This document shows, piece by piece, positions 1-10,774 of a stretch of DNA of 64,000 nt. Position 1 is the stretch's first letter, and each line of letters begins with the position of its first letter. Below the pieces are notes generated by a model. The model made no database searches, was not told the DNA's origin, and saw only the letters and a program-made list of their open reading frames with translations. Source of the DNA: Xenorhabdus japonica (GTDB lineage Bacteria; Pseudomonadota; Gammaproteobacteria; Enterobacterales; Enterobacteriaceae); NCBI RefSeq assembly GCF_900115195.1, contig NZ_FOVO01000002.1, positions 124,001-188,000 of the forward strand, read 5' to 3'. The translations under genes and the position numbers were made by a program.

Positions 1-68
1 TATCTCACTTTTTACCCGCTGATTTCTCAACGTTGCGAGAATTCCTGATGGAAAGAGCGCTGAAATAA
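1..68 (+). CDS. thrC: Threonine synthase, 3' end only
   Basis: The first 68 bases read as the C-terminal 21 residues of a protein, ending in a TAA stop at 66-68. The segment SHFLPADFSTLREFLM resembles the C-terminus of E. coli ThrC (SHNLPADFAALRKLMM). ThrC is the PLP enzyme that turns O-phosphohomoserine into threonine, last in the thrABC operon. yaaA lies close downstream of thrC in E. coli as well. The start is outside the window. The call rests on a short match plus synteny. Confidence 0.8.
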   Translation, partial: SHFLPADFSTLREFLMERALK

Positions 69-71
69 CAT

Positions 72-112
72 GGCATTTATCACTCCACCCATTTAATAGG
101 TGGAGTGATTCC
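72..112. terminator. Hairpin between convergent thrC and yaaA
   Basis: A perfect 11-bp stem (79-89 with 99-109, ATCACTCCACC / GGTGGAGTGAT) with a 9-nt loop sits between two converging genes. It lacks a long T-run on either side, so it may be a weak or shared bidirectional terminator. Confidence 0.55.
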
Positions 113-170
113 ATGCGGGCTTTATTGATATTATAAATTAGCTGTACTGAAAATCAGTTATGCTGAAAAA

Positions 171-947
171 CTAATTCTTCTCAGGGCGCTTAAATACCAG
201 CTCATTTCCTTTAGAAAGAGACTCATCAAAGAAATACCCTTCCAGATTGAACTCCACCAGCCGAGCTGGATCGGTCAGTTGATTCTGAATGATAAAACGG
301 CTCATCAATCCACGGGCTTTTTTAGCATAGAAACTAATGACTTTGTATTTGCCATTTTTTTCATCAAGGAAAACAGGCTTGATAATCCGGGCGGCCAATT
401 TTTTGGTATTTACCGATTTGAAATACTCATCTGATGCCAGATTAACCAAAACATCATCTCCTTGCTGTTCCAGTGCTACATTCAAGTTTTCAGTAATACG
501 ATCGCCCCAAAACTTATACAGATCTTTACCGCGCGGATTTTCCAGTTTAATTCCCATTTCCAAACGATAAGGCTGCATCAGGTCAAGAGGACGCAAAACG
601 CCATACAAGCCAGATAAAATTCTCAAATGCGTTTGTGCAAAATCAAAATCGTCAGCGGAGAAAGTTTCTGCCTGCATACCAGTATAAACATCGCCCTTAA
701 ATGCCAAAATTGCCTGACGGGCATTTTCTGGTGTGAACTTTGGCTGCCATTCACCAAAACGAGCAGCATTCAATCCCGCCAACTTATCACTAATACTCAT
801 CAAACTACCGATTTGTGCAGGTGTTAAAGTCCGGCAAACATCAATCAGTTGTCGAGATTCCGCCAATAATAGCGGCTGACTAAATTTTTCTGTCGCGAGT
901 AGACTTTCATAATCGAGTGTTTTTGCAGGTGAAATGGTAATAAGCAT
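171..947 (-). CDS. yaaA: Peroxide stress protein YaaA (DUF328/UPF0246)
   Basis: A 258-residue protein that begins [13 protein letters not shown], the typical start of the YaaA family. E. coli YaaA is an OxyR-regulated DNA-binding protein that lowers free intracellular iron during hydrogen peroxide stress and so limits Fenton damage. The ATG at 947 is preceded by an AGGA ribosome-binding site about 6 bases upstream. The length matches the family (about 257). It converges on thrC and is divergent from talB. E. coli has yaaJ between yaaA and talB; that gene is absent here. No OxyR site was identified. Confidence 0.93.
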   Translation of the reverse strand: MLITISPAKTLDYESLLATEKFSQPLLLAESRQLIDVCRTLTPAQIGSLMSISDKLAGLNAARFGEWQPKFTPENARQAILAFKGDVYTGMQAETFSADDFDFAQTHLRILSGLYGVLRPLDLMQPYRLEMGIKLENPRGKDLYKFWGDRITENLNVALEQQGDDVLVNLASDEYFKSVNTKKLAARIIKPVFLDEKNGKYKVISFYAKKARGLMSRFIIQNQLTDPARLVEFNLEGYFFDESLSKGNELVFKRPEKN

Positions 948-1118
948 TATTTTTTCCTAATAATTCAGACTTTCCCCACTTTAGCAAAAAAGAACAAAAA
1001 GAGGAGAATCTCAGCGATAGGATTTTCCTACCTTACAGCCGCGCTTGACCATGTTATTATCACAAGATGGCGAGGCAACGTTGCCAAAGATTTTACGTAT
1101 AATGATGAGATATTAAAC

Positions 1119-2072
1119 ATGACCGATAAACTGACTTCCCTGCGTAAACTGACAACAGTAGTAGCAGATACCGGGGATATCGCGGCGATGAAACTGTATC
1201 AGCCGCAAGATGCAACCACCAACCCTTCCCTGATTTTGAATGCAGCTCAAATTCCAGAATATCGCCAACTGATTGATGAAGCCGTTGAATGGGCACGTGG
1301 TCAAAGTGATTCTCGTGAACAGCAAATTATTGATGCCGGCGATAAATTGGCTGTCAATATTGGCCTGGAAATTCTGAAACTGATCCCTGGCCGTATCTCC
1401 ACTGAAGTTGATGCTCGCTTGTCTTATGACACCGAAGCCAGCGTAGCGAAAGCAAAACGCTTGATCAAACTGTACAACGAAGCGGGCATAAGCAATGATC
1501 GCATTCTGATCAAACTGGCTTCCACATGGCAGGGCATCCGTGCTGCGGAACAGCTGGAAAAAGAAGGCATCAACTGTAACCTGACCCTGCTGTTCTCCTT
1601 CGCCCAAGCCCGTGCTTGTGCAGAAGCTGGCGTCTACCTAATATCCCCATTTGTCGGTCGTATCCTTGATTGGTACAAAGCAAATGGCGACAAGAAAGAA
1701 TTCGCGCCACATGAAGATCCAGGTGTGACTTCCGTTTCTGAAATTTATCAATATTACAAAGAACACGGTTATAACACTGTTGTTATGGGTGCAAGTTTCC
1801 GTAACTCTGGTGAAATTCTGGAACTGGCTGGCTGTGACCGCCTGACCATCTCTCCAGCACTGCTGAAAGAGCTGTCTGAAGCAGAAGGCGAAGTTGAGTG
1901 CAAACTGGGCTATGAAGGCGAAATCAAAGCGCGTCCAACCCCAATGACTGAAGCTGAGTTCTACTGGAACCATCACCAAGATGCAATGGCAACTGAAAAA
2001 CTGGCGGAAGGTATCTGTAAGTTTGCAGTAGACCAAGGCAAACTTGAGAGCATGATCGCTGATCTGCTGTAA
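1119..2072 (+). CDS. talB: Transaldolase B
   Basis: A cytosolic pentose-phosphate pathway enzyme that transfers a dihydroxyacetone unit between sedoheptulose-7-P and glyceraldehyde-3-P. The 317-residue protein aligns throughout with E. coli TalB. The Schiff-base lysine is K132 ([11 protein letters not shown]) and the catalytic acid is D17 (VADTGD), both at E. coli numbering. A strong terminator follows directly, so it is probably monocistronic; mog downstream has its own ribosome-binding site. Confidence 0.97.
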   Translation: MTDKLTSLRKLTTVVADTGDIAAMKLYQPQDATTNPSLILNAAQIPEYRQLIDEAVEWARGQSDSREQQIIDAGDKLAVNIGLEILKLIPGRISTEVDARLSYDTEASVAKAKRLIKLYNEAGISNDRILIKLASTWQGIRAAEQLEKEGINCNLTLLFSFAQARACAEAGVYLISPFVGRILDWYKANGDKKEFAPHEDPGVTSVSEIYQYYKEHGYNTVVMGASFRNSGEILELAGCDRLTISPALLKELSEAEGEVECKLGYEGEIKARPTPMTEAEFYWNHHQDAMATEKLAEGICKFAVDQGKLESMIADLL

Positions 2073-2102
2073 TCTTAAACGACACGCTATTTTTTCTTAT
2101 AT

Positions 2103-2134
2103 AAAGGCGACAGAATAAGTCGCCTTTTGTTTTT
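2103..2134 (+). terminator. Rho-independent terminator of talB
   Basis: A 9-bp stem AAAGGCGAC / GTCGCCTTT (2103-2111 and 2119-2127) with a 7-nt loop is followed by a T-rich run. Confidence 0.88.
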
Positions 2135-2187
2135 CCATTTCACCATCAAGAACATTTTCTCTATTTTTGTCGTTAATTGAGGTTTGT

Positions 2188-2763
2188 ATGAACGTATTGC
2201 GCATTGGCCTCGTGTCTGTTTCTGATCGGGCTTCCAACGGAATTTATCAGGACAAGGGGCTGCCTGCACTGAATACATGGCTCGCAAAAGCAATTACCAC
2301 TCCTTTTAGTGTAGAAACCCGTCTAATTCCTGATGAGCAAATCCTGATTGAGCAAACATTATGTGAATTGGTCGATGAACTCGGATGCCATCTGGTTCTG
2401 ACCACTGGAGGAACAGGGCCAGCACGCCGCGATGTCACGCCGGATGCAACGCTGGCGATTGCTGATAGAGAAATGCCCGGATTTGGCGAACAGATGCGCC
2501 AAATCAGCCTTCAATTTGTGCCAACGGCAATCCTGTCCCGACAGGTAGGAGTGATCCGCAATCAAGCGCTGATTCTGAATCTTCCCGGACAACCTAAAGC
2601 CATCGCAGAAACACTGGAAGGACTGAAAGACGAAAACGGCAAAGTGCTGGTAGCGGGAATTTTTGCCAGTGTTCCCTACTGTATCCAACTGCTGGACGGC
2701 CCTTATGTTGAAACGGATGACACTATTGTGGCTACATTCAGACCGAAAAACGCACGTCGTTAA
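2188..2763 (+). CDS. mog: Molybdopterin adenylyltransferase
   Basis: Mog adenylates molybdopterin before molybdate insertion in molybdenum cofactor synthesis. The 191-residue protein begins MNVLRIGLVS and carries the MoaB/Mog nucleotide-binding segment LTTGGTGPARRDVTPDAT and the downstream PGFGEQMR segment. The frame stays open to a TTG at 2167, but the ATG at 2188 fits the E. coli N-terminus and has a GAGG site 5 bases upstream, so it was chosen. Synteny talB-mog-satP matches E. coli. Confidence 0.95.
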   Translation: MNVLRIGLVSVSDRASNGIYQDKGLPALNTWLAKAITTPFSVETRLIPDEQILIEQTLCELVDELGCHLVLTTGGTGPARRDVTPDATLAIADREMPGFGEQMRQISLQFVPTAILSRQVGVIRNQALILNLPGQPKAIAETLEGLKDENGKVLVAGIFASVPYCIQLLDGPYVETDDTIVATFRPKNARR

Positions 2764-2887
2764 CAACCCGCATTTTTCTTTTTGTCATCAATAATTGAAT
2801 ACTATAAATGCCATAAATGAATATCATAAGGTTCTGAACAAGCTCAGAACCTTATGGAGTAAGAGAGCTTATAGATAAAAGATAAAA
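2764..2887. repeat. Intergenic stretch with a 13-bp perfect palindrome
   Basis: A perfect 13-bp stem (2825-2837 with 2844-2856, CATAAGGTTCTGA / TCAGAACCTTATG) with a 6-nt loop follows mog. There is no T-run after it, so it may be a Rho-independent-like mRNA end or another structured element rather than a classic terminator. Confidence 0.5.
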
Positions 2888-3032
2888 CTATTCACTCAAT
2901 TCGCTCAAACTACAGCCATTGGTTTCAATCACCTGCTTATACCAATAAAAACTATTCTTGCGGCGTCATTCTAACTAACGTTCCTGTCCCCTGCTCATTT
3001 TGAGCAACATAGATATAACCGTAGCGTTTGGT
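2888..3032 (-). pseudogene. 6-phospho-beta-glucosidase (GH1) C-terminal remnant
   Basis: On the minus strand this region reads TKRYGYIYVAQNEQGTGTLVRM, then shifts by one base and continues RRKNSFYWYKQVIETNG to a stop at 2888-2890. Together these match the C-terminus of the AscB/BglA family (KRYGF..V....GNGTLTRTRKKSFWWYKKVI..NG). The rest of the gene (over 400 residues) is missing. It is a degenerate, frameshifted scrap of a beta-glucoside utilisation gene and cannot make a functional enzyme. Confidence 0.75.
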
Positions 3033-3404
3033 TATCTTATTTACTTTTTTGTCAGCTCGATTTTTAAACGATACAAATGTGATTATGATCGCTAGATATT
3101 TATTAATTTCCTATTAGAGAAGAATGTTAGATTAAGAAGCCAGTAGCACAGACTTCTGACAGCGTAAAACTGTATTTAACCGCGCTGTTTTTTACATTAT
3201 TTTCTTGTTGGATAACTGTCGATAGATTTCCTCTGCTTACCGACAGAAGATACTTTTTGGCATGATTTTAAAAAAGCATTTACCTGCGGAAAAAATCTAT
3301 ATGAAATCTATATGAAAAAAAGATGGGAAATTAAAGAGGCATGGTTAATGCTCTCATGATCAAGCACAGGATGAGCATTAATCACTCATCCTGTCTAAAA
3401 ATGG
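3033..3404. other. Gene-free stretch downstream of satP
   Basis: No coding signal was found. The stretch holds an 11-bp tandem duplication (AAATCTATATG at 3293-3303 and 3304-3314). It also has a 10-bp stem, ACAGGATGAG / CTCATCCTGT (3366-3375 and 3385-3394, 9-nt loop), placed to end satP transcription. The in-frame open stretch upstream of the glucosidase remnant (to about 3090) resembles nothing recognised. Confidence 0.5.
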
Positions 3405-3977
3405 TTAAGCTTGTTTCACTTCACCGATTGGCAGAACCGTACGACCATATTGTTCATTCAGAACTTCAGCCATTGCCAGATAAAAAGCACTCGCACCACA
3501 GACAATGCCTTCAAAACCCGCAAAGGTCAAAATGCTGGCATTGCCTGTGATATTGCCAATTGCCAGCAATGCAAACAGCAGCGTCAGGCTGCCAAATACA
3601 AATTGCAGGACACGGTTGGCTTTCAACGTACCAAAGAACATGAACAGGGTGAAAATTCCCCACAGGGCTAGATAAACACCAAGGAACTCATGGCCGGTTT
3701 TTTCGGCCAAATCCATCATTGGCAGAAACAGTAAGGCAATCAGGCTCAACCAGAACATACCGTAAGAGGTAAATGCGGTTGCAGCAAAAGTATTCCCTTT
3801 TTTATACTCAAAGATACCGGCCAGCACCTGAGCCAAACCACCATAAAAAATTCCCATGCTCAAAATAACTGATGCCAATGGGAAAAAACCTGCGTTGTGC
3901 AAATTCAACAAAATGGTTGTCATGCCAAAACCCATTAAACCCAATGGGCCTGGGTTAGCCAATTTATTAGAGTGCAT
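3405..3977 (-). CDS. satP: Acetate/succinate transporter SatP (YaaH family)
   Basis: An inner-membrane proton-coupled acetate and succinate transporter of the GPR1/FUN34/YaaH family. The 190-residue protein carries the family signature NPGPLGLMGFGMTT near its N-terminus (residues 8-21) and about six hydrophobic helices. The ATG at 3977 has an AGGGGAA site. E. coli SatP is 188 residues and lies in the same place and orientation. Confidence 0.95.
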   Translation of the reverse strand: MHSNKLANPGPLGLMGFGMTTILLNLHNAGFFPLASVILSMGIFYGGLAQVLAGIFEYKKGNTFAATAFTSYGMFWLSLIALLFLPMMDLAEKTGHEFLGVYLALWGIFTLFMFFGTLKANRVLQFVFGSLTLLFALLAIGNITGNASILTFAGFEGIVCGASAFYLAMAEVLNEQYGRTVLPIGEVKQA

Positions 3978-4130
3978 AATTCCCCTAGAAAATACAAAAT
4001 ATTAAAAAGTTATCATGGCGCTTTCCCGCACCAAGAAACCATAAAAGGCGGCGAATCATAATGTGATGGCATCAACTACACAATGGCCTTGGAAAAATTT
4101 TTTTATTAAATCTCAATTTTTTTTCAATCG

Positions 4131-4166
4131 GCCCCTTGATGATGAGATGAATGACCCCATCTAAGT
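4131..4166 (+). promoter_or_regulatory. Sigma32 heat-shock promoter of dnaK
   Basis: A -35 element CCCCTTGAT (4132-4140), a 14-nt spacer and a -10 element CCCCATCTA (4155-4163) closely match the sigma32 consensus and the known E. coli dnaK P1 promoter. The remaining 3978-4316 intergenic DNA is AT-rich leader with no gene. Confidence 0.9.
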
Positions 4167-4316
4167 CTCAACTACAGTTACTACTGAATATTTCAGCATT
4201 AGCTGAAAAATAAAATGAGGAATTTCTGGCAAACAGAGCCATTGAAAAGAAAACATTCGTCCTCATATAGCTTAGTAACTTGACCGAATATATGAATTCT
4301 TTGTGGAGGCGTTTAG

Positions 4317-6227
4317 ATGGGTAAAATTATTGGTATCGACTTGGGAACTACCAACTCTTGTGTAGCAATTATGGACGGCACAACTGCTCGTGTGCTTGAA
4401 AACAGCGAAGGTGACCGTACCACACCTTCCATCATCGCATATACTCAGGATGGTGAAACTCTGGTTGGTCAACCAGCTAAACGTCAGGCTGTTACTAACC
4501 CGCAAAATACTCTGTTCGCCATCAAGCGTTTGATCGGCCGTCGTTTTCAGGACGAAGAAGTACAGCGTGACGAATCCATCATGCCATACAAAATCATGGC
4601 GGCGGATAATGGCGATGCATGGCTGGAAGTGAAAGGCCAGAAAATAGCACCACCTCAGATCTCTGCTGAGGTTCTGAAAAAAATGAAGAAAACAGCAGAA
4701 GATTATCTGGGTGAACCAATAACCGAAGCGGTTATCACCGTTCCTGCATACTTCAACGATGCACAGCGTCAGGCAACTAAAGACGCTGGTCGTATCGCAG
4801 GCCTGGAAGTTAAGCGTATCATCAACGAACCAACCGCTGCTGCTCTGGCTTACGGCCTGGACAAAGAAGTGGGCAACCGCACCATCGCGGTTTATGATCT
4901 GGGTGGCGGTACTTTCGATATTTCTATCATCGAAATCGATGAAGTTGATGGCGAAAAAACTTATGAAGTTCTGGCAACCAATGGTGATACTCACTTGGGT
5001 GGTGAAGACTTCGACAGCCGCATGATCAACTATCTGGTTGATGAGTTCAAGAAAGAACAAGGCATCGACTTGCGCAATGATCCACTGGCTATGCAGCGTC
5101 TGAAAGAAGCGGCAGAAAAAGCGAAAATCGAGCTTTCTTCTGCACAACAGACTGACGTGAATCTGCCATACATCACAGCAGATGCAACCGGTCCTAAGCA
5201 CATGAACATTAAAGTAACTCGTGCAAAACTGGAATCTCTGGTTGAAGACTTGGTTAAACGTTCTATCGAGCCTCTGAAAGTCGCACTGAATGACGCAGGT
5301 CTGTCTGTATCTGACGTTCAGGACGTTATTCTGGTTGGCGGTCAGACTCGTATGCCAATGGTGCAGAAAGCAGTTTCAGATTTCTTCGGCAAAGAGCCAC
5401 GTAAAGACGTGAACCCAGACGAAGCAGTTGCAATGGGTGCAGCAGTTCAGGGCGGTGTATTGGCAGGTGACGTGAAAGACGTTCTGCTGCTGGACGTGAC
5501 TCCACTGTCTCTGGGTATCGAAACTATGGGCGGCGTGATGACTTCCCTTATTACCAAGAACACCACTATCCCAACCAAGCATAGCCAAGTGTTCTCTACA
5601 GCGGAAGATAACCAATCTGCGGTAACTATCCACGTACTGCAAGGTGAGCGTAAGCGTTCCAGCGATAACAAATCTCTGGGTCAGTTCAACCTGGATGGTA
5701 TTCAGCCAGCGATGCGTGGAACTCCACAGATCGAAGTTACTTTCGACATTGATGCTGACGGCATCCTGCACGTTTCTGCGAAAGACAAAAACTCTGGTCG
5801 TGAACAAAACATCACCATTAAGGCATCTTCTGGTCTGAATGAAGAAGAAATTCAGCAGATGGTACGTGACGCTGAAGCAAATGCTGAAGCTGACCGTAAG
5901 TTTGAAGAACTGGTTCAGATTCGTAACCAAGCTGATCAACTGGTTCACGGTACTCGCAAGCAAGTTGAAGAAGCCGGTGACAAACTGACTGCTGACGATA
6001 AAGCTGCAATCGAGAAAGCAACTTCTGAGCTGGAAACTGCTGCGAAGAGCGAAGACAAAGCTGAAATCGAAGCGAAGATCCAAGCTCTGGTTGAAGCATC
6101 CAAGAAATTGCTGGAAATCGCACAGCAACAAGCTCAAGCAGGCGCTACCGATGCTGATGCAAGTAACGCGAAGAAAGAAGACGACGTTGTAGACGCTGAA
6201 TTCGAAGAAGTTAAAGACAAAAAATAA
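4317..6227 (+). CDS. dnaK: Molecular chaperone DnaK (Hsp70)
   Basis: A cytosolic Hsp70 that binds exposed hydrophobic peptides in an ATP-driven cycle with DnaJ and GrpE and also titrates sigma32. The 636-residue protein has the ATPase-domain motifs [13 protein letters not shown] (N-terminus), the phosphate-2 loop [11 protein letters not shown] and VGGQTRMP. The substrate-binding domain follows, then a helical lid with the acidic end [17 protein letters not shown] site precedes the ATG. dnaJ follows after 232 bp that contain an ERIC element. Confidence 0.98.
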   Translation: MGKIIGIDLGTTNSCVAIMDGTTARVLENSEGDRTTPSIIAYTQDGETLVGQPAKRQAVTNPQNTLFAIKRLIGRRFQDEEVQRDESIMPYKIMAADNGDAWLEVKGQKIAPPQISAEVLKKMKKTAEDYLGEPITEAVITVPAYFNDAQRQATKDAGRIAGLEVKRIINEPTAAALAYGLDKEVGNRTIAVYDLGGGTFDISIIEIDEVDGEKTYEVLATNGDTHLGGEDFDSRMINYLVDEFKKEQGIDLRNDPLAMQRLKEAAEKAKIELSSAQQTDVNLPYITADATGPKHMNIKVTRAKLESLVEDLVKRSIEPLKVALNDAGLSVSDVQDVILVGGQTRMPMVQKAVSDFFGKEPRKDVNPDEAVAMGAAVQGGVLAGDVKDVLLLDVTPLSLGIETMGGVMTSLITKNTTIPTKHSQVFSTAEDNQSAVTIHVLQGERKRSSDNKSLGQFNLDGIQPAMRGTPQIEVTFDIDADGILHVSAKDKNSGREQNITIKASSGLNEEEIQQMVRDAEANAEADRKFEELVQIRNQADQLVHGTRKQVEEAGDKLTADDKAAIEKATSELETAAKSEDKAEIEAKIQALVEASKKLLEIAQQQAQAGATDADASNAKKEDDVVDAEFEEVKDKK

Positions 6228-6238
6228 TAGCCCTTAAG

Positions 6239-6360
6239 CCCAATAGATTTCGAGTTATATTAAGACGGTAAGCGTTTGAATCCCAGTCACATACATAGAT
6301 AGCTATGTGACTGGGATGAATGAGCGAAACCAACAAAGAGGCAACTTGAAAGATGAAGGG
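6239..6360. repeat. ERIC/IRU palindromic repeat in the dnaK-dnaJ spacer
   Basis: The ends are inverted (CCCAATAGATTTCGAGTT and AACTTGAAAGATGAAGGG). The centre holds a palindrome (ATCCCAGTCACATA / TATGTGACTGGGAT) that contains the core targeted by the classical ERIC2 primer (GTGACTGGG...GAGCG). The length of about 122 bp fits the 126-127 bp enterobacterial ERIC. It should be transcribed in the dnaKJ mRNA and fold into a long hairpin. Confidence 0.85.
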
Positions 6361-6459
6361 AATAGCGGGCAAAGTAACAGATATCCTGTTACTTGTTAAC
6401 TGTACGGGCGTTTGAGGTGACTCTGCGCCCGTGCGTGCGTGTTAAGGGTAAACAATACG

Positions 6460-7587
6460 ATGGCAAAAGAAGATTATTACGAAGTTTTGGGAGTTTCCAA
6501 AACCGCAGACGAAAAAGAGATCAAAAAAGCCTATAAACGACTGGCAATGAAATATCATCCTGATCGTAATCAGGGTGATAAAGATGCAGAAAGTAAATTC
6601 AAAGAAATTAAAGAAGCGTATGAGATCCTGACGGATTCTCAGAAACGTGCCGCTTATGATCAATATGGTCACGCTGCCTTTGAACATGGTGGTATGGGTG
6701 GTGGCGCAGGTGGCGGAGCTGACTTTAGCGATATCTTTGGTGACGTTTTCGGAGATATTTTCGGTGGTGGCCGTCGTCAGCAGCGTCCTAGCCGTGGCTC
6801 AGACCTGCGTTACAGCATGGAATTAACCCTGGAAGAAGCTGTCCGTGGTGTGACCAAAGAGATCCGTATTCCAACACTGGAATCTTGTGATACCTGTCAT
6901 GGCAGCGGAGCCAAGGCGGGCACCAGCCCACAAACTTGCCCGACCTGTCACGGAGCAGGCCAAGTACAGATGCGTCAAGGGTTCTTCGCCGTTCAGCAGC
7001 CTTGCCCTCAGTGTCATGGACGCGGAAACGTCATCAAAGAGCCTTGTGGTAAATGTCATGGACATGGTCGCGTTGAAAAATACAAAACTCTGTCTGTCAA
7101 AATTCCGGCCGGTGTCGATACCGGTGATCGCATTCGCTTGAGTGGCGAAGGTGAAGCAGGTGAACACGGTGCACCAGCAGGTGATTTGTACGTTCAAGTT
7201 CAAGTCAAGGCTCACCATATCTTCGAACGCGATGGCAGCAACCTTTACTGTGAAGTTCCAATTAACTTTGCAACAGCAGCATTGGGTGGCGAAATTGAAG
7301 TTCCGACCCTTGATGGTCGCGTCAGCCTGAAAATCCCTGCGGAAACCCAGACCAGCAAACTATTCCGCATGAAAAGTAAAGGTGTTAAATCCGTCCGTGG
7401 CGGTGTTCAAGGCGACCTGATGTGCCGTGTCGTGGTAGAAACACCGGTTAAGTTGAATGAAGAGCAAAAAGAACTAATGCGTAAACTGGGTGAATCTTTT
7501 GGCGGAAAAAGCGGGGAAACCAATAGCCCTCGTTCCAAAAGTTTCCTTGATGGCGTGAAAAAATTTTTTGATGATTTAACAAAGTAA
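6460..7587 (+). CDS. dnaJ: Co-chaperone DnaJ (Hsp40)
   Basis: It delivers unfolded clients to DnaK and stimulates its ATPase. The 375-residue protein has a J domain with HPD at residues 33-35, a Gly/Phe-rich linker (about 70-105), and four zinc-finger repeats [24 protein letters not shown] and CGKCHGHG. The C-terminal client domain ends [12 protein letters not shown]. The frame is open upstream to 6439, but the ATG at 6460 gives the standard N-terminus [11 protein letters not shown] and follows an AAGGG site, so it is preferred. Confidence 0.97.
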   Translation: MAKEDYYEVLGVSKTADEKEIKKAYKRLAMKYHPDRNQGDKDAESKFKEIKEAYEILTDSQKRAAYDQYGHAAFEHGGMGGGAGGGADFSDIFGDVFGDIFGGGRRQQRPSRGSDLRYSMELTLEEAVRGVTKEIRIPTLESCDTCHGSGAKAGTSPQTCPTCHGAGQVQMRQGFFAVQQPCPQCHGRGNVIKEPCGKCHGHGRVEKYKTLSVKIPAGVDTGDRIRLSGEGEAGEHGAPAGDLYVQVQVKAHHIFERDGSNLYCEVPINFATAALGGEIEVPTLDGRVSLKIPAETQTSKLFRMKSKGVKSVRGGVQGDLMCRVVVETPVKLNEEQKELMRKLGESFGGKSGETNSPRSKSFLDGVKKFFDDLTK

Positions 7588-7618
7588 TTTAATACCTTGA
7601 AAAATATCTAATAATAAT

Positions 7619-7665
7619 TCCTCCTGATCATTTTTTAGTTTATTGATTTTCAGGGGGATTTTTTA
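7619..7665 (+). terminator. Terminator of the dnaKJ operon
   Basis: CCTCCTGA pairs with TCAGGGGG (one G-T pair) across an AT-rich loop and is followed by ATTTTTTATTT. Confidence 0.7.
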
Positions 7666-7965
7666 TTTATTAATTTTCTTAAAGATTATTTAATTAATGT
7701 TGCATATTATTTAAAAAGAGCAAAAAATATCATTTTAAAATATCCACATACAAATAATATGAGTTACAGGAAAATCCGGGTTATCCTTTATATAAAAATA
7801 CATTTGATATGATGAATAATAGTTCAAAAATAGTATCAGATCAGGCTATTACAAAGCCTGATGGTACGGTTGTAATTAGTAATTCAAAATTTGAATATGC
7901 CAACCAATAAAATTACTCAAAACGAATTGGAATCTCCAGGTTTTTATTTATTACTTGGAGATCCA
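7666..7965. other. AT-rich gene-free stretch
   Basis: No open frame with recognisable similarity was found between the dnaJ terminator and the permease remnant. The DNA is very AT-rich. Confidence 0.5.
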
Positions 7966-8259
7966 TTACCCTAATTTAGTACTAATAATCCTAATGATAA
8001 TCACAACACAAGCCAATAATCGCATTTTGCTAAACGGTTCCTGCAAAATAAAAACCGACAACAGCATTGCAAACAGCACGTTGGTTTCACGCAATGCCGC
8101 AACCATTACAATTGGGGCATGGCTCATCACTCAACATGCCGACAAAAAAACGATGATTGATATACCCAAAAATCTATCAGCACTGATTTTGACTAAAACG
8201 TTCCAACTGGCATGCAGCAGGGCAGCACCGAGAACAGATAATAATAGGAATGTTGTCAT
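7966..8259 (-). pseudogene. DMT/EamA-family permease, internally deleted
   Basis: Read from an ATG at 8259 the frame gives MTTFLLLSVLGAALLHASWN..., a typical first helix of an EamA transporter. Without a frame change it then jumps to the typical last part (SHAPIVMVAALRETNVLFA...LQEPFSKMRLLACVVIII) and ends at TAA 7966-7968. Only 98 codons remain of an expected 280-300, and an in-frame TGA at 8131-8133 interrupts them. The middle of the gene has been deleted, so this is a dead gene. Confidence 0.85.
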
Positions 8260-8464
8260 GAGATACTTTAATCAATTGTTAATAAATAGCTGATAAAAGC
8301 AGCTTTTGATTCTGATTGCAATGTACTCATCCCCGAAAAAATGTTAATTTCATCATGTTATAGTTCGCATATGACGAACAATATCACACAAATAATCTGC
8401 TTTTTCCGATGTAATGACTATCATAACATTATTATCCTAATCAAACTCATAGGCTAATTTATCC
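8260..8464. other. Upstream region of nhaA
   Basis: AT-rich DNA before nhaA that must hold its promoter. E. coli nhaA is activated by NhaR with sodium, but no operator could be assigned with confidence. The start codon at 8465 has only a weak ribosome-binding site. Confidence 0.4.
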
Positions 8465-9625
8465 ATGACTGCAATTATTCGCCAATTTTTGAAATTAGAG
8501 GCAGCAGGAGGAATCCTTCTCATTATTGCAGCAATTGTTGCGCTGGTTATGGCGAATACGCCATTGCAGGGTATTTATCATCAAGTTCTTAACCTTCCTG
8601 TTGCCATACAATTCGCAGCATTGGAAATCAACAAGCCATTATTACTCTGGATAAATGATGGGTTAATGGCGGTATTTTTCCTGATTGTCGGGCTGGAAGT
8701 AAAACGGGAACTCATGGAAGGCTCGCTGGCTGGCCGTGACAAGGCAATTTTTCCAGCCATTGCAGCGCTTGGAGGTATGTTGGCTCCTGCATTGATCTAT
8801 CTGCTGTTTAATGGCAGTGATGAGATCACACGACAAGGTTGGGCAATTCCCGCAGCAACAGATATTGCTTTTGCACTTGGGATCATGGCCTTGCTGGGGA
8901 AACGCGTCCCCACCGCATTGAAAGTATTTTTGCTTACACTGGCGACCATTGATGATCTGGGTGTAATTATCATTATCGCTTTGTTCTATACCAAAACGGT
9001 GTCTTTGGGAGCATTAAGTCTGGCTGCTGCCATGATTACGCTACTGGTCTGGATGAATAGGAAAGGAATAACTAAAACATCTGCTTATCTGGTTGTTGGT
9101 GTTGTTTTATGGGTATGTATATTGAAATCGGGTATTCACGCCACGTTAGCTGGTGTTATCGTTGGATTCTTGATACCGCTTCGCAACAAAAAAGGCGAAT
9201 CACCTTCTGAATCACTGGAACATGAATTGCATTCATGGGTAGTTTATTTAATTCTGCCACTGTTTGCTTTTGCTAATGCTGGCATTTCATTACAGGGCGT
9301 CACACTAAATGGCTTAACAAGTGTGCTGCCTATGGGCATTGCACTTGGTCTATTTATTGGCAAGCCATTGGGTATTTTCCTGTTTAGCTGGATTTCAATA
9401 AAACTGGGAATAGCTAAACTGCCGGAAAAAATCCGCATGGGACAAATTTTCGCGGTTTCCGTACTGTGTGGGATCGGTTTTACCATGTCTATCTTTATTT
9501 CGGGTCTGGCATTTGAAAGTTTAAATGACGACTCCAGTACCTACTCCCGCTTAGGAATATTGATTGGCTCTACAACCGCATCTGTCGCTGGTTATGGATT
9601 ATTAAGGGCATTATTACCGAAGTAA
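8465..9625 (+). CDS. nhaA: Na+/H+ antiporter NhaA
   Basis: An inner-membrane antiporter that expels sodium in exchange for two protons, needed at high salt and alkaline pH. The 386-residue protein aligns with E. coli NhaA over its 12 membrane helices. The ion-binding residues D163 and D164 (TIDDLG) and D133 (ATDIAF) sit at the same positions as in E. coli. The gene for its regulator NhaR follows 155 bp downstream. Confidence 0.96.
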   Translation: MTAIIRQFLKLEAAGGILLIIAAIVALVMANTPLQGIYHQVLNLPVAIQFAALEINKPLLLWINDGLMAVFFLIVGLEVKRELMEGSLAGRDKAIFPAIAALGGMLAPALIYLLFNGSDEITRQGWAIPAATDIAFALGIMALLGKRVPTALKVFLLTLATIDDLGVIIIIALFYTKTVSLGALSLAAAMITLLVWMNRKGITKTSAYLVVGVVLWVCILKSGIHATLAGVIVGFLIPLRNKKGESPSESLEHELHSWVVYLILPLFAFANAGISLQGVTLNGLTSVLPMGIALGLFIGKPLGIFLFSWISIKLGIAKLPEKIRMGQIFAVSVLCGIGFTMSIFISGLAFESLNDDSSTYSRLGILIGSTTASVAGYGLLRALLPK

Positions 9626-9638
9626 TTCATCCTCTTTC

Positions 9639-9680
9639 ATATTCGTGGCAAAACATTTATAGCTGCTATGCCACGAATAT
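9639..9680 (+). terminator. Hairpin downstream of nhaA
   Basis: A 12-bp inverted repeat ATATTCGTGGCA / TGCCACGAATAT (9639-9650 and 9669-9680) lies between nhaA and nhaR. It has no clear T-run and may end nhaA transcription or only reduce read-through. Confidence 0.5.
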
Positions 9681-9780
9681 TTCGTATCAATAGAAAAATA
9701 GGAAAACGCCATAATATGGCTACCTGAAATGTATGGTTACGGCTGTTATACAGGCGTGAGACATACACAAGGATAAATAT

Positions 9781-10713
9781 ATGCAGGTTTCACATTTAAA
9801 TTTTAACCATCTCTATTATTTTTGGCATGTTTGCAAAGAAGGCTCTGTTGTGGGTGCAGCAGAAGCACTATATCTGACACCCCAAACCATTACAGGGCAG
9901 ATAAAAGCGTTGGAAGAGCGTCTGAATGGGAAATTATTCAAGCGCCAAGGAAGAGGCTTAGTGCCCTCAGAACTGGGGCAATTGATTTTCCGCTATGCGG
10001 ATAAAATGTTTACACTTAGTCAGGAAATGCTGGACATCGTTACTTACAGCCGAGAATCAAACCTGCTGTTTGATGTAGGAGTCGCTGATGCACTATCCAA
10101 ACGTTTGGTCAGCAAGGTACTGGAAACTACCGTTGTGGAGCATGAAAAAATCCACTTGCGTTGTTTTGAATCGACACATGAAATGCTGCTTGAGCAACTT
10201 AGCCAACATAAACTGGATATGATCCTCTCTGATTGTCCAGTAGATTCTTCTCAACAGGAAGGCTTATTTTCCGTGAAATTGGGGGAATGCAATATTAGTT
10301 TTTATTGCCGCCAGCCGATCCCAGAAAAGTCCTTTCCTGAATGTTTGGAAGAGCGCCGCTTATTGATTCCTGGTCGCCGCTCCATGCTGGGCAGAAAGCT
10401 CCTGACATGGATACGTAATAAAAACCTTCAAGTTGAAGTGTTGGGTGAATTTGATGATGCTGCTTTGATGAAAGCATTTGGTATGTATCACAATGCCATT
10501 TTCATTGCGCCTTCTTTCTATGCCAATGATATTTTCGCAGATAGTGATATTATTGAGATAGGTCGATTGGATGCTGTACAGGAAGAATATTATGTCATCT
10601 TTGCAGAGCGTATGATTCAGCATCCGGCAGTCCAGCGAGTATGTAACAAAGACTTTTCTGCTTTATTCAGTTCTCCACCCAAAAGTCGCCCTGAAAAATC
10701 TTTAAAACTGTGA
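9781..10713 (+). CDS. nhaR: LysR-type regulator NhaR
   Basis: A transcriptional activator of nhaA that responds to sodium; in E. coli it also activates pgaABCD and osmC. The 310-residue protein has the N-terminal LysR helix-turn-helix ([27 protein letters not shown]...) and the usual effector domain, closely similar to E. coli NhaR throughout. It follows nhaA on the same strand and shares a bidirectional terminator with rpsT. Confidence 0.95.
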   Translation: MQVSHLNFNHLYYFWHVCKEGSVVGAAEALYLTPQTITGQIKALEERLNGKLFKRQGRGLVPSELGQLIFRYADKMFTLSQEMLDIVTYSRESNLLFDVGVADALSKRLVSKVLETTVVEHEKIHLRCFESTHEMLLEQLSQHKLDMILSDCPVDSSQQEGLFSVKLGECNISFYCRQPIPEKSFPECLEERRLLIPGRRSMLGRKLLTWIRNKNLQVEVLGEFDDAALMKAFGMYHNAIFIAPSFYANDIFADSDIIEIGRLDAVQEEYYVIFAERMIQHPAVQRVCNKDFSALFSSPPKSRPEKSLKL

Positions 10714-10774
10714 CGTAAGAACCGTAATTTTAAAGTCATTACCTTAAAATCAGCATTTCAAAACTGACAGATAC

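Noticed and set aside
7955-8293. Plus-strand open frame of 112 codons
   Set aside because: It is the shadow of the EamA permease pseudogene on the other strand.
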